A stretch of 64,000 bases of DNA from Prorocentrum cordatum (taxonomy: Eukaryota > Sar > Dinophyceae > Prorocentrales > Prorocentraceae), in the NCBI GenBank assembly GCA_963575745.1, contig CAUYUJ010014334.1:166575-230574 (forward strand), written 5' to 3'. Numbering within the stretch: the stretch's first letter is position 1; each line of letters opens with the position of its first letter. Under the pieces are notes generated by a model. That model was not told the origin of the DNA, did not search any database, and saw nothing but the letters and a program-made list of their open reading frames with translations. Shown here piece after piece: positions 34,128 through 44,635 of the stretch. Position numbers and translations under genes: made by a program.

Positions 34128-34770
34128 GAGTACAAAGCAACGCAGTGCGAAGCAATGCAAACCGTTGAAAAGCAATGCAAAGCGAAGCAATGCAAAACAA
34201 GACAAAGCAATGCAAGGCAATGTAAAGCAGTGCAGAGCAACGCAGCCAATGCAAAGCAATGCGCAGCAATGCAAAGCAACACAAAGCAATGGAAAACAAT
34301 GTAAAGCAACGCAACGCTCTGTAAAGACAAAGCAACACACTGCAAAACAACGAACTGCAATGCGCAGCAAAGCAAGGCACATGAAAGCAATGCAATGCAG
34401 TGCAAATCATGCAACGCAGCGTAAACCATTGCAATGCGAAAGTTGCAGAGCTATGCGCTGCAAAACAATGCGAATCAATGCAACGCAAAACAAGTCAATT
34501 CAACGAAATGCCAAGCAAAGCAAAGCGCCACACATGCAAAACAATGCAAGGTAACGCAAACCAATGCAAACCAACACGAGGCAACGGAAAGCAATGCAAT
34601 ACAAAGCAATGCACTGCAAATCAATGCACGACAAGGCTAAGCAAGGCAAAACAACGCAAACAATAAAAAGCAACGCAAAGCAACGAAAAGCGTTACAACG
34701 CCATGCAACGCAATGCAAAATCAAAGCAATGCAAAGCAGCGCAAAGCAATCTATGGGATGCAATCTAACG
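34128..34770. repeat. (GCAAAGCAAT)n degenerate block
   Basis: About 640 bases of AATGCAAAGC variants, almost T-poor on the plus strand. Lys/Gln/Asn-rich frames on plus and Cys/Leu/His-rich frames on minus are artefacts. Confidence 0.85.
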
Positions 34771-34850
34771 GCGGCGACGAACGGCGACGTGGCGGCGACT
34801 GGGCGGCGACTGCAGCTACATGGCCGCCGGACCAGCACGCAGGTCAAGTC

Positions 34851-35325
34851 CCTTCGACAACAGCTGAGAACCCGTCAGTGCAAGCACAAATTGAGAAATA
34901 TGGAGGGAAAGAGCCGTCGCCCCTACTCCTCATGCCCTTTCCTCCTCGACTCCCCTTCTTCTCGACACTGGCTGCCCAGATCTATCCTGGGCGCCGTCTC
35001 GGCTCGTTCTCTGAGGCGCGTCCACTCTCGGCGACGAGGGCCTCCCCGAAGGCCCAGACAAAGCGAGAGGAGGCGGACTGCTGCCCCTCACAACCGGCTC
35101 GTGTCCTGACGACTTCGGCGTTGGCTTACGACACCGCGCGGCTCGTTCAACACTGAGCGAGCGAGGCTTCCCGACAGCGCAGGCCGGTAGACATCGGCGG
35201 ATTCCGTGCCACCAGCGGAGTTCAACCTTGAAAGCCCGCTCTGGGATCGCCGCCGCGTCGACATCACACAAAACCACCGTAATGACCAGGCGCCTCCCAA
35301 ATAGGATACCAGTAGAAAGGGCCAG
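34851..35325. other. no recognisable feature (intron 2 of protease gene 1)
   Basis: Unique sequence, no domain seen. Confidence 0.4.
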
Positions 35326-35330
35326 AAAGA

Positions 35331-35460
35331 AGTGCTGCATCGCCGAAGCATCGGCGACGTCGGCGATGCTGCATCAGCGCCGTCAGCGTGGAAAAGATCG
35401 GGATCCACATCGAGCCGCATCACCGATGCATCGACGATGCAGCATCATCCTCCGACCGCC
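35331..35460. mobile_element. foldback repeat, GCATCGCCGA family, copy 1
   Basis: TGCTGCATCGCCGAAGCATC on the left pairs with the reverse complement of the right arm (TGCTGCATCGTCGATGCATC). The family recurs at 45892-46133. It lies in intron 2 of gene 1, about 40 bases downstream of the exon 2 donor. Confidence 0.6.
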
Positions 35461-35500
35461 CACTCGCCTCCTACCCCAATCCTCTTCCCGACCAGGCCAC

Positions 35501-35599
35501 CTGCTCCTCGATGCATCTGCCCCAGATCTCCCCGGTGCCGAACGTGATGCTCAAACTGTCCGGCGACGTGTCTGGCGTGCTTTTCGGGAGCAACGGAGC
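35501..35599 (-). CDS. pepsin-type aspartic protease 1, exon 2 (flap)
   Basis: This 99-base exon encodes 33 residues, beginning APLLPKSTPD and ending SITFGTGEIWGRCIEEQ. The FGTG core is the beta-hairpin flap that closes over the substrate in pepsin-like proteases; the usual flap Tyr is Phe. The exon is bounded by GCAG before GCTCCG (acceptor) and CAG followed by GTGGCC (GT donor), both in phase 0, so it reads straight into VCLG of exon 3. The homologous exon of gene 2 has exactly the same length and acceptor. Upstream on the minus strand is a C/T-rich stretch (plus 35650-35760 is purine-rich) that would serve as a pyrimidine tract. Confidence 0.85.
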
Positions 35600-35639
35600 C
35601 TGCGAAGTTGCACGACGCCGCCATCAAGAGGGATGATGG

Positions 35640-36340
35640 GGATAGGGCATATGGGGGACGACGAGATGGGAAGAGGAGAGGGAAGGGGGAGAAGGAAGAG
35701 GGAGAAAGAGGAGGGGAAAGAGAAGGCGGGGAAGGACCCTCTCCTCCTTCCCTTCCAACACAGACGCGCCGTGCTGTTGGGTCTTCGTTTTCCCCCTGCT
35801 GCGCCGCACGTTTCCTTCCTCCATCCTGCTCTCTCCCGCCTCCCTCCACGCGCCCTCTATGGCACACTCCTCGTCCGAATCGTGCCATCTCCGGAGCCCC
35901 ATTTCTGGCGCCACTGTGTCAGGGGTGTGCCGAAGTGGGCGGATCCCCGCCTTTTTCGGCACACCCGTCACGCAGGTCGTGCCGCATTGGAGCCCTACGT
36001 GCGGCCCTGGCCGAGGAATTCGCCTTCGGCGTGGCCCCACGGATCCAGCACACGCCTTCGCGAGGCTCATGCCCGCTGCGAAGCTCAAGCTGTGGCCCCA
36101 AGGAAGGGACCCGCATGGCGTTGCGCAAATCGGGCGCAGCCTTCCCTCAGACCGTGCCTCGTGCATCCAGTGGTGACCCCAGTGGAGCAGCTCGAATAGC
36201 ACTGCCCTGCCCATCTCGGCACACCCCTCGCACGCATCGTGCCCCGCAGGGAGCTCCAACTGTGGCCCAGGACTCGCGTGGCCCTGCCCCGCCCAGTTCG
36301 GCACGCCCCTCGCATGGATCGTGTCACCATGGACCATGGG
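35640..36340. repeat. purine tract then degenerate repeat of about 80 bp (intron 1)
   Basis: Plus-strand purine-rich sequence at 35640-35740 is followed by diverged units marked by TCGGCACACCCCTCGCA and GCTCCAACTGTGGCCC at about 35957, 36056, 36217 and 36299. Confidence 0.5.
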
Positions 36341-36351
36341 ATTCCCACGAC

Positions 36352-36594
36352 CTTAGTGGGCCCTGGAAACGACAGGGCCGTTTTTACCGGTTCCGTTTTG
36401 CCGTTTTTTGCCGGTTCCGACGCAGTTTTTTTACCAGTTCCGTCGCCGTTTTTCGACCGGTTCCAGCTCCGGTTCCAATCCTGGAGCCGTTTTTTTGCCG
36501 TTTCCGGTCGCCTTGTTTTTGCCCTTTCCGTTGTCAAAGGACATTTTGGTGGAAACGGTGAAAAACGGCCCTGCCGTTTCCGGGGCCCACAAAG
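36352..36594. mobile_element. hAT-like MITE, copy 2 (perfect 8-bp target duplication)
   Basis: 243-bp element closely similar to 25789-26033 along its whole length. Ends are CTTAGTGGGCCCTGGAAACG and, reversed, CTTTGTGGGCCCCGGAAACG. It is flanked by perfect direct repeats CCCACGAC at 36344-36351 and 36595-36602. It lies in intron 1 of protease gene 1. No coding capacity. Confidence 0.88.
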
Positions 36595-36841
36595 CCCACG
36601 ACGAACTCCACTCCTATGTTCTGCTCGAGCGGAACTGTGCGTCAGAAGAGGGCCCTCCTGCACGACGTGCACACCGCACACTGCTGGGGCCCTCGCCGAG
36701 CGAGCTCTTGGGGGTCTGCTCGGAGGTTCCGGACGTCTCTGGGTGGGGGGCAGGACCAGCAACCAGGAGGGGGAACACGTGTTCTGGAGGGTGTTAGCGA
36801 GTTTTGGGTGCTTCTCGAAAGAGAGGGATGATGATGATGAC

Positions 36842-36884
<43 letters not shown>

Positions 36885-36909
36885 CTGATGCTGATGCTGA
36901 TGCTGATGC

Positions 36910-36940
<31 letters not shown>

Positions 36941-37174
36941 GAGGAGGAGGAGGAGGTCGTAGAATGCAGAACGCAGCATGGAACGACGAAGCATCCGAGA
37001 ACGCGGCGGAGACTTGATACATTGAAAAGGGGGAGCGTGATAAATCGCCAGCACTCCAGGCTGACTGGGCAGCCAAACGGTACAGAGCGGAGGAGGGCCA
37101 TCGATATTTTGACGGCACCAATCCAGCTCGGGCGATGTGGGCGGCACCCGACAGACATCCCCCCGCATCACAGG
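36595..37174. other. (GAT)n microsatellite within otherwise uninformative sequence
   Basis: GAT/GCT triplets occupy 36828-36955. The rest shows no recognised feature. Confidence 0.6.
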
Positions 37175-37411
37175 TCAGGAGGGAACGCCTGACGCTCGAT
37201 GTCTGCCCTCTGCAAGCCAGTCACTCCAGTCACTGGCTCGCCGACGGGCTGGGTTCGGGGGAGCAGACGGACACGGGGCTCCGAGGGCATCCAGCTTGGG
37301 AGACCCCAGGGCTACTCGGCCCCCACAGAGGCTACAGTACAGGCAAGGCCCTGCACGGTGGATCCTGTGCCCGTCGCACTCGAACAAATGTCCTCCCGCC
37401 TCCGCCTCCAT
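37175..37411 (-). pseudogene. C-terminal Cys ribbon of LINE D
   Basis: The frame reads GGHLFECDGHRIHRAGP, CLYCSLCGGRVALGS and LGAPCP. This resembles the short C-x2-C segment found after RNase H in this LINE group. A stop ends it near 37175, which I take as the 3-prime limit of recognisable LINE sequence. Confidence 0.55.
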
Positions 37412-37829
37412 GTCGGCAGCAGAAGCGGAAAGGGCAGCCTGCCCCTCCCCTGCGACATGCTGCCGTCAGCCTGACCGCTCGATAGCAGCCGCTAGCTGGC
37501 GCAGCATCGGGCCAGGCTCGCACCGCGCCCCTGATTTCAACAGCGGCTTGCAGCTGGCTGGGGTCCGAGCAACGGCCAAACAGCGTCTGCACTGGGTCCG
37601 CACTGGACAGCCGAGGACCCAGGAGTGGGCCAAACAGCGTCGTGAGCCACAGCCACCAGCTGGGGCGCACGGGGCCCAGGGGCCCGAGCAGGCACCGGAG
37701 CAGCAGGAGCCTGGGAGACCTCAGGACGAGCTCAGATGATCTGAGCCGCTCGTGGGAGGACCTGGCATGACAACACACAATCGCCAATGGCGGCCTGGAG
37801 CGACGCAACCGCCACATCAGCAACAGCAG

Positions 37830-38290
37830 TGCTCCGAGCTTGGCAAAGCAACCAGCCCAAGCATCACCCATGAGGCGCCGTATGTCACCAGCGCGCGCAT
37901 CCCGATCAATAGACCCCTGAAGCGACACATGCGCAGGAATCCAGCGGGACTCTGGGCGCAAAACATGCTGGGAGCAAACACGGAAGATCTTGCGCCAAAT
38001 CGACGCGTGGGGCTGAGGTACCACACCGAAGGTTGGGGTCCCCGCCTCGCCCTTCATCAACGAACGACAGATGACCGCTCGGGACCGCTCGCAGGCCTCC
38101 CGAGGGTCTGGGGGGCGACGGCAGCCAGCCCCGCCCACCTCTCGCTCCCGGGGACGGCTTGGAAACTCCCTCGGAGCCCGCCAACAGCTAGCCCTCAAGG
38201 TCCACCCATCACCAGAGATCTCGACGGCGCTCCCGCCACATCTAGTGGCCTCGGGCACCGAGCTGTGGTGCCCAACCCCGTCCGTGAACC
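37830..38290 (-). pseudogene. RNase H domain of LINE D
   Basis: One open frame holds FTDGVGHHSSVPEATRCGGS with the first catalytic Asp near 38282, then ASIWRKIFRVC, then SRWIPAHVSLQGSIDRDARA, and a closing GDAWAGCFAKLGA. These fit the first strand, the Trp-rich helix, the His loop and the final GNxxAD motif of RNase H, with the last Asp changed to Gly. The stretch around the catalytic Glu is scrambled. Confidence 0.7.
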
Positions 38291-38516
38291 TGGACCTGCC
38301 CCGGGGACCTTCCGCGGGACCCCAGGTGGGCACAGGGCGGCCGAGCCGGGAGAGGAGGCAACTGGAGAGGGAGGGAGGGAACCCCGTAGAACGACGACTC
38401 GACATCCCGCTCGGCCGACCTGAGGGTCCTCCTGCAAGGCCACCCTGTGCTGCCAAACGTCCTCCAGGAAGCCCATGCCATCTCCCGAATCCTCGCCCGA
38501 GGCGTACACGTCGTTC

Positions 38517-38790
38517 ATGTCTAATCCTGCTCAATCCGATTTGTGCTCGCTTCCAGTTGTCCCTGGCCCCCCTAGTGGCCAGGAAGAGGCCCAGGACAGG
38601 AGACTTAGAAATAACAGGATCTTGCCCCCCCCAAAATCGGGGATGGACAGACCCCGCTTTAGTAAAACGTGGTTTAGTGAAAACGACCTGAGGCCCAAAC
38701 CTGGCGGGCGCAAGCCTGGAAAATAACGGCCGCGGCGCCCTCTCGAGAACCGAAAACGGACAATCCACTAATCGACGTGTCACTGCTGAG
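38517..38790. repeat. dispersed repeats inserted in LINE D
   Basis: The part 38517-38630 matches 16689-16805 (core GGCCCCCCTAGTGGCC). The part 38640-38790 matches 23060-23215. Together they separate the reverse transcriptase thumb from RNase H, where the zinc finger would be expected; I did not find that finger. Confidence 0.65.
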
Positions 38791-39028
38791 GGTTCTGTCC
38801 ACCCTCGGCAAAAAAAAATCAAAGAACCTCCGAAGAATCAGACGCGAGCAGCGTGGAGGCACCGGCGACACCGAACAGCTGGTGGCCACAAGGGGCCCGC
38901 GCGCCGCCCCACAGGAAGGTGCACCCAGCGGACGGGGGCAGGGCCCGCGCCGAACCTCTGCGAGCGGGGGCGGCCCCCACCGCCCTCCGGACCACGGGGG
39001 GGGCGCGCGCACCGAACCCCATTAGGAA

Positions 39029-39184
39029 GGCACCAACTATACACCAACACCGATCCTGGCCAGGATCACCCTGGGCCCAGGATTGGTGTATACGCCCTCC
39101 TGCCTTGCGCAAGAAAGCATATACACCGATCCTGGGCCCAGGGTGATCCTGGGCCAGGATCGGTGTTGGTGTATAGTTGGTGCC
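39029..39184. mobile_element. near-perfect 156-bp foldback in LINE D
   Basis: Arms 39029-39092 and 39120-39184 begin GGCACCAACTATACACCAAC and are reverse complements over about 65 bases, with one indel and one mismatch. The loop is about 27 bases. The low divergence says it is young compared with the LINE it interrupts. I found no clear target duplication. Confidence 0.75.
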
Positions 39185-39199
39185 CTCCGACCCATCACG

Positions 39200-40670
39200 G
39201 GCACCTGCTGGGGAGAGCCAGGAGGGACAAGGCGCACGGCTCGAGCCCCCCCCCCCCAACAAAGAGCTCGGATCCGGGCGCCTCTGGCCAGTGGAAGGGG
39301 AGCCCTGCGCCAGAGCCAGCGCTCGACCCTCGCTCCGCCAGAGAAGCGTGTTCGCCGCGGTCCGAGAGGGAGAGGTGAAGGGCCTCTGGCTCCCGGCCAA
39401 TACGGCGAAGCGTGAGAAGCACAGCTGAGATGGGACCGAAGCGCGGCCTCCAAGACCCCTGCTGGCCCAACCGATCGCGGATGGCCACCACCGCAGTCCT
39501 GAGGCGAGAGGCGGAGGTCCAGCCGTCTCACAGCCAGCACGCATACGCATATCTGACAACAAGAGGACAGGTAGCGTCGAAGGTGGAATCGTAAAACCTG
39601 TTTTTCGGCCTGTAAGTGTAGGTTGTGAGCGGCGCGATACCACGCCTAGCTCCTACCAGCTCCCCTGCAAAATATCTCAACTTCATGAGAATGGAGCCCG
39701 TGAGGCCTACCACCCCAGCTCCATGACTACCAGACGGCATCACACCCGTGCGCCACAGAGTCCTCACTTTGAGCCCCCCAGCCCTCCTGAGGGCACGAAG
39801 CCGCCCACGTCGCTCAAAATGAAGGGGCCCTCGGACACACAAGTACATAGACACAAATAATAGGGATCCCCATAGTTCCGCATATTTTCTGGCCTTTTGT
39901 CTTCCCCCTCACTCCCCATAGTTTCCCATATTTTCTGGGGAATCGAGGGTTAATTGTGTCGGTGTGTTTTTCCCCTCCTGACAAAAACAGCACCCAAGCT
40001 TTTCCGTTCGAGGGCTCCGCGTGGGATGCCGCCACCACAAGCATCTAACCGAGGCGCCCGGCCGACCGCAACGGATGCCGCCCGAGCCCGTGCGCTCGGG
40101 CTTCGGCGGCCCTGGCCGCCTCGGTCGCCGACGCAAGGTGCCCCAAACTTCGAAACCTGGAGCAAGACGCCGGGCGGCCGGGTGTACCTGGCGAAAGCCG
40201 CCACAACACATAAACAATGCGCACTTGACTAACACCCCAATCCACTTGAACGAATCGTCGTGCATGAGGCCTCGGGGCACGACAACATCGAACTCCAGTT
40301 TGAGTCTCTGGATGGGGCCTAAGCAACAGGACCTGCATAGGAGATGTGGCATGGCAAGCACCCCGCGATAATCCCCTGCTAGGATCTGCAAGAGCGGCCG
40401 AGCGAGCCAAACCCGCGGATGCGCCGAGGCTGCCATTAGTTACGCACCAACATCCAAGCTGACCGAAGGGGGATATCCCATGGCAGCAGCCTCGGACATC
40501 ACAGCAGACAACAACACAAATTTGTAACATCTCACCGTCACACAGTGTTCGCCTATGCCACGAGCCGCATCGGCCTCCAAATTGCGAGCGAAAGGGCAGT
40601 GGAGACTGGGGCGCCCAAGGCCCGAGCCCCACAGGAGCTCGCCACGATGTTCCTTCGCCCGCTTCACCGA
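39200..40670 (-). pseudogene. reverse transcriptase of LINE D
   Basis: Motif A is suggested by EHCVTVRCYKFVLLS followed by MSEAAAMGYPPSVS (40583-40440), like the W-D-x-x-K-x-Y-E helix of this LINE group. Motif C appears near 40255 as GLMHDDSFKWIG, a Y-x-D-D with the Tyr-Val replaced by Met-His but both Asp kept. The thumb follows in another frame at 39854-39528 (LRRAGGLKVRTLWRTGVMPS, GAGVVGLTGSILMKLRY) and 39491-39330 (FGPISAVLLTLRRIGREPEA). At least three frame changes separate these parts. Confidence 0.65.
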
Positions 40671-40699
40671 GACAGGCCTCCGAACCCTCCCCGCACCCT

Positions 40700-41400
40700 A
40701 ATCAGAGAAAAAATGAAAGCGATCAGCTTGTGCTCGCCTGGTTCGTCAGGCCTTGGGGGACGAACTGACTCGGTGGCCGCGGGGTCGCTCGGCCGCATTC
40801 CACGTTTTTCGCGCTGCAAGAACAGGACGGCGACGGCCTGCAGAGCCTCGTCGCTGAGATGCCAGGGGCTGCGCGGCGCAAGACGACCTGGGCCAACCGC
40901 TGTCCGAGAGCAGAATCTCCGAACAGCAGCAGCAGCGGCCAGCTAGCAGCTTCAGGCGGTAGCTCCAGACGCGCGCAGCCATGGGTGGCCAAGATGTTGG
41001 ACCAGAAGTCGAGGCAGCCATCGGCGCGCTCATGAGGCTGGACACCCGCGGCCTCTGTCTCCGCAAGCTGCAGCGCCTGCACCTCGGAGAAACGGTGGGC
41101 CTTGGACGCGCCCTGCACGAAGCTCGCCTCGATCCGCGTCGTCCGCGCCGTGGCGCGCACCGCCGCAAAGTCGGCCATCTTGCCCTCGCCCCGGTAGGTG
41201 AGCCATTCCACCATGTCGTGAAAGTAGGCGCTCGCGAAAACCAGCAGCCCCTGCTGGAAAAGGCAGGGCGCAGGCGCTGACCTCCGCGAAGACCCACTTC
41301 TGCTTGAGCACCCACCTGATGGAGGCCTCACTATCGCGGTACAGGACCCCGATTTCGGAGGTCTCCGCCGCGTGCCTCCCGCAGCACGCGCATCCATCAG
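40700..41400 (-). pseudogene. linker between endonuclease and reverse transcriptase of LINE D
   Basis: An open frame reads VFASAYFHDMVEWLTYRGEG, RFSEVQALQLAETEA and CLDFWSNILATHGCARLEL. It has the look of real protein and sits where these LINEs carry a variable linker. I cannot name a domain in it. Confidence 0.5.
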
Positions 41401-42480
41401 CTGAGGGATCCTGGAGCTGCGGCTCTCGCTGACCCTTCGCGGGTGCCTGGCCCAGCCCGCCGCCGTGGCCCGCGCATCCGTGGCCGCGCCCCTCTCAGGA
41501 GGGCGGCGTCGCGGCGGCTGCCAGGCAAACTTCTGCGCGCGCGTTCGCAGCGGCCCCGCGCGCCCACCTTGGCCAGCGCAGGCCTCGCCAACCAGGTCGA
41601 AGCGCTCGCGCAGCTCCTGCTCGACGCCCAACAGCACATCGTCCCAGCACCAAGCCAGCTCGCCTTCACAGGAAGCGCGCCCGGTCGCTTCCTGGACCGC
41701 GGACCAGACCCCCGCCAGGGGTCGGCTGCATCCAACGCCGCGAAGGCCTTCGGCCCCCACGGCGCCCTGCACCACAGCGGCCTATCATGGACCAGGAGCG
41801 GCAATAACACAGGCTTGCGCGGGTACGCGACAGCCACTCCGCCGCCTCGGGCAGCGGGGCGCGGCGCAGGATGCGGTGGTCCACCCCGAAGTAGTCGAGC
41901 CGGGTGCACGGCAGCTTCTGCCTGCATGTCGAAGCCGCCAAGCTGAGCAGCACAGCGCCCACCGAGTGGAACCGCGGGGCCAGCAGCTCGAGAGACATGT
42001 TGAAGTCCCCACCCACAACCCAGCAGTTGCCACGGCTGGCGACCTCCAGCACGTGGCGGTCCACGACCCTCAATATCTCCAGATTGGAGACGTCGAGCCC
42101 GACAGAGTCAGGTACACGGACGCAAAGGCGATGCCGCCCGCCACGCCCCAGTGCCCCAGGCCTGCAGTGGCCCTGCCTGGCACCAGGCACCCCGTAGGAT
42201 GCATAAGCGGCGCGCTCGCCTGAACGGCCGCAGGGGCGAGGACCGCGCAGCCTCCACGCGTGCCCCCTCGGGGGAGGGGGTGGCCGTGTCCCAGACGCCG
42301 TGGTAGCCCAGGCCTCGAACCCGCTGCTGGGGACTGGCGACCTTGCCGCTGCCCGCGCGGTGCTCCTGGACGAGGACGACCTGGGCAGCGAACGAGCTGG
42401 CCAGCAGCTGCTCCAAGGCCACGTGCGACGACGCGTTGGTGGTGGCCACGAACCCTTTGACCGCTACTTGGACATCGTCA
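41400..42480 (-). pseudogene. endonuclease/exonuclease/phosphatase domain of LINE D
   Basis: The N-terminal part reads VKGFVATTNASSHVALEQLL and then AAQVVLVQEHR, where the Glu of QEH is the metal ligand of the family. After a frameshift near 42170 comes VPDSVGLDVSNLEIL, then CWVVGGDFNMS (the GDFN motif, near 42010) and TRLDYFGVDHRIL (the S/T-x-x-D-Y strand). A further frameshift near 41820 leads to PLLVHDRPLWCRAPWGPKAF. The order and spacing fit the domain that nicks target DNA in LINEs. The final SDH motif is not clear. Confidence 0.7.
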
Positions 42481-42589
42481 CCAGGCGGCCTCCAGATAGC
42501 GCCCAGCCGCGCGCCCAGCAACTTCGCCGTCGGCGGCGGTGACGCTGAAGCCAGCCTCGCATCATAAGGACGCCGGAAGGTCACTGGCG

Positions 42590-42990
42590 GCTGCGCGGGC
42601 CGGTGACCTTGCGCGGCCTGCAGAAGGCGACAGCAGGTCACCGAAGGCCGCGCGGGCCGGTGGTCGACCTTGGGCAGCCTGTCGAGGACGCCGGCAACTC
42701 ACCGGCGGCTGCACGGGCTGGTGACCTTGCGCGGCCTCCCGAGGGCGCCAGCAGGTCACCAGTGGTGATGTGGGCCAGTGGCCTTGGGCGCCCTGCTGAG
42801 GACGCCAGCAGGTCTCCGGCGGCTGCGCGGGCCGGTGACCTTGCGCTGCCTGCAGAGGGCGCCGGCAAGTCACCGAAGGCCGCGCGTGCCAGTGACCTTG
42901 GGCAGCCTGCTGAAGACGCCAATAGGTCACCAGCGGCTGCGCGGGCCGGTGACCTTGCGCGGCCTGCAGAGGCTTCCCGCCCAGGGCCCG
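42590..42990. repeat. 60-bp minisatellite inside LINE D
   Basis: Between six and seven imperfect 60-bp units. On the minus strand they encode 20-residue units such as PLQAAQGHRPAQPLVTYWRL. It stands between the ORF1-like region and the endonuclease. Confidence 0.85.
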
Positions 42991-43009
42991 CGGGGGCCGC
43001 ATGTTGGGA

Positions 43010-44285
43010 CTGCACGCGCTGGCCGCCCGTGGGGTCGATGGCCGAGACATCATCATGACATCATACTGGACAGATATAAGCCACTGCGGCGGCAACGAGC
43101 GCCTCCAACCGCTGGCGCTTGGCGAAGCTCTCGAGCCCATGGGCGAAGCGCTCGGCCGCGTCGCGGAACTCAGACTCCTCGACAGGCACGGCTTGCCCCA
43201 TGGCCTGCAGGAGGGCCTGGAGCACCTCTGGCGCGTCAGCACCCACCCAAGCAGCAGTGGGGAGGCGGAAAGCCCAAGGCCCAGCAGGCCGCTGCACGCC
43301 GCCTGGCTCGGGGGGCAGGCGTGCCTGGAGTCGCGCCGTCCGCAGGGGGACCCGAGCCTCTGGCGGCCTCTGCCTGCTGGCGCTCAAGCTCTGCCTGCCG
43401 CTCGGCATTCGCCTTGACGGCCGCCGCACGGACGCGGCCCACCGCGCGGTGGAGGTCCTCATCCGCGCCGAAGGTAAGCCAGCACCTGGACTGGACGCCG
43501 GGCTTCACGGAGTCGAACGAGTGAGACCTTGACGCCCTCGATGACGGTCGTCGGCTGCGGGAGTTGCACCGCTGCCTCGGTCCGCTGCGCCTCCGGCGCA
43601 GTGATTTCACGCCGGATGGAGCCAAGCTCCGTCGCCGCCTCGTCACGCTGCGATTGGAGCTCGCGCACCTGGCCAAGGCGCTTGACCACGCCCGCGCGCT
43701 TGGTTTCTGCCTTGTGCTCCAGCCCCTTGATCTGCTGCGGCAGGTGCTGCATCTGGACAGGAAGCGGACGTGCGCCCATCCGCTCGACGCGCAGCTGCTC
43801 GAGCTCCTCAGCGCACTTCCGGCGCAATCGCTGACGCCCTCGGCCTTGCCGAGAAGGCCTCGCAGCTCCTTCCTTGGCCAGATCCGACTCGACCTCGGCC
43901 TCAAGCTGCAGCAAGGCCGCGTCCATGCCGAACGGGTCTGGCGCGGCCGCAGCGATCTTGCCAGCGGCCTTGAGCTTGATGACCTCCGACTGCGCAAGCT
44001 TGAGTTCCGACTGGAGCCTGCGCAGCTCGGCCGCTGCCGTCGTGTCCTTCGAGGACACCGACGGCACGTTGGGCACACGGTTGGAGTGGAAGCACTGCCC
44101 CTTGGACCGCTGGCACTGTTCTTGCAGGACACCAGCTCGGCATGGCTCCACCAGCGCGCACCTGACAGGGCCCAGCTGAAGCGACAGTGCCATTGCTGCG
44201 ACCACGCCGCCCGCTGCCCAGACTGCTGCTTGGGCGGCGCCATCCTGCTGAGGTGACGAGGCTGCTCGCGCACATGAGGGCCACC
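43010..44285 (-). pseudogene. ORF1-like coiled-coil region of LINE D
   Basis: One frame (44205-43459) reads AAAELRRLQSELKLAQSEVI and KKxAEELEQLRVERM-like heptads, then GLEHKAETKRAGVVKRLGQV, a clear coiled-coil signature. It continues in other frames as FGADEDLHRAVGRVRAAAVK (about 43470) and WVGADAPEVLQALLQAMGQA (about 43260). The upstream end includes short Cys-containing peptides that may be a worn zinc ribbon. Such a region precedes the endonuclease in LINEs of this kind and would bind the element RNA. Frameshifts make it non-functional. Confidence 0.55.
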
Positions 44286-44477
44286 TTTAGCGGCCTCGTG
44301 ATCGCCGATGCTCCTGCAGGAGCTCACCTCACGCTGTGCCGCACGGGGCTGACCGCGCGGCACTGGGGCGGACCAGGCGAATCGATGAAAGCTAGCTCGG
44401 GGAACAGGGCGATCCCGTTTTGGCTCGGAGGCGCGGAGCCCCAAAATGCATAAAAACTTTAGCCAAAATAGCTACTG

Positions 44478-44630
44478 AGGAGGAGGACGAGGAGGAGGAG
44501 GTGGAAGACGAGGAGGAGGACAAGGAGGAAGAGGAGGATGGGGAGGGGGAGGGGGAGGGGGAGGAGGAGGAGGAGGAGGAGGAGGAGGAGGAGGAGGAGG
44601 AGGAGGCGGCAGGAGGAGGAGGGGGCAGGA
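44478..44630. repeat. GGA-rich tract just inside intron 1 of protease gene 1
   Basis: Purine tract on plus, so the transcript has a long pyrimidine tract starting within about ten bases of the exon 1 donor. Confidence 0.95.
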
Positions 44631-44635
44631 GAGGC

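Larger units (their letters stand above)
37175..44285 (-). mobile_element. decayed LINE retrotransposon D, nearly full length
   Basis: Reading down the minus strand I recognise, in the right order, an ORF1-like coiled-coil region (44285-43010), a 60-bp minisatellite (42990-42590), an endonuclease/exonuclease/phosphatase domain (42480-41400), a linker, reverse transcriptase (40670-39200), RNase H (38290-37830) and a C-terminal Cys ribbon (37411-37175). Every part is broken by frameshifts, so the element is dead. It has itself been hit by a foldback repeat (39029-39184) and a dispersed repeat (38517-38790). It lies wholly in intron 1 of protease gene 1, in the same orientation as the gene. Confidence 0.8.

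Noticed and set aside
33692-34847. Cys/Leu/His-rich minus-strand frames that look like membrane proteins
   Set aside because: They translate the complement of the GCAAAGCAAT repeat.
37137-37739. Plus-strand 200-codon frame
   Set aside because: It overlaps the minus-strand LINE tail and has no domain; the minus strand carries the recognisable motifs.
39029-39184. Target-site duplication for the 156-bp foldback
   Set aside because: The flanking bases on the two sides do not match convincingly, so none is claimed.
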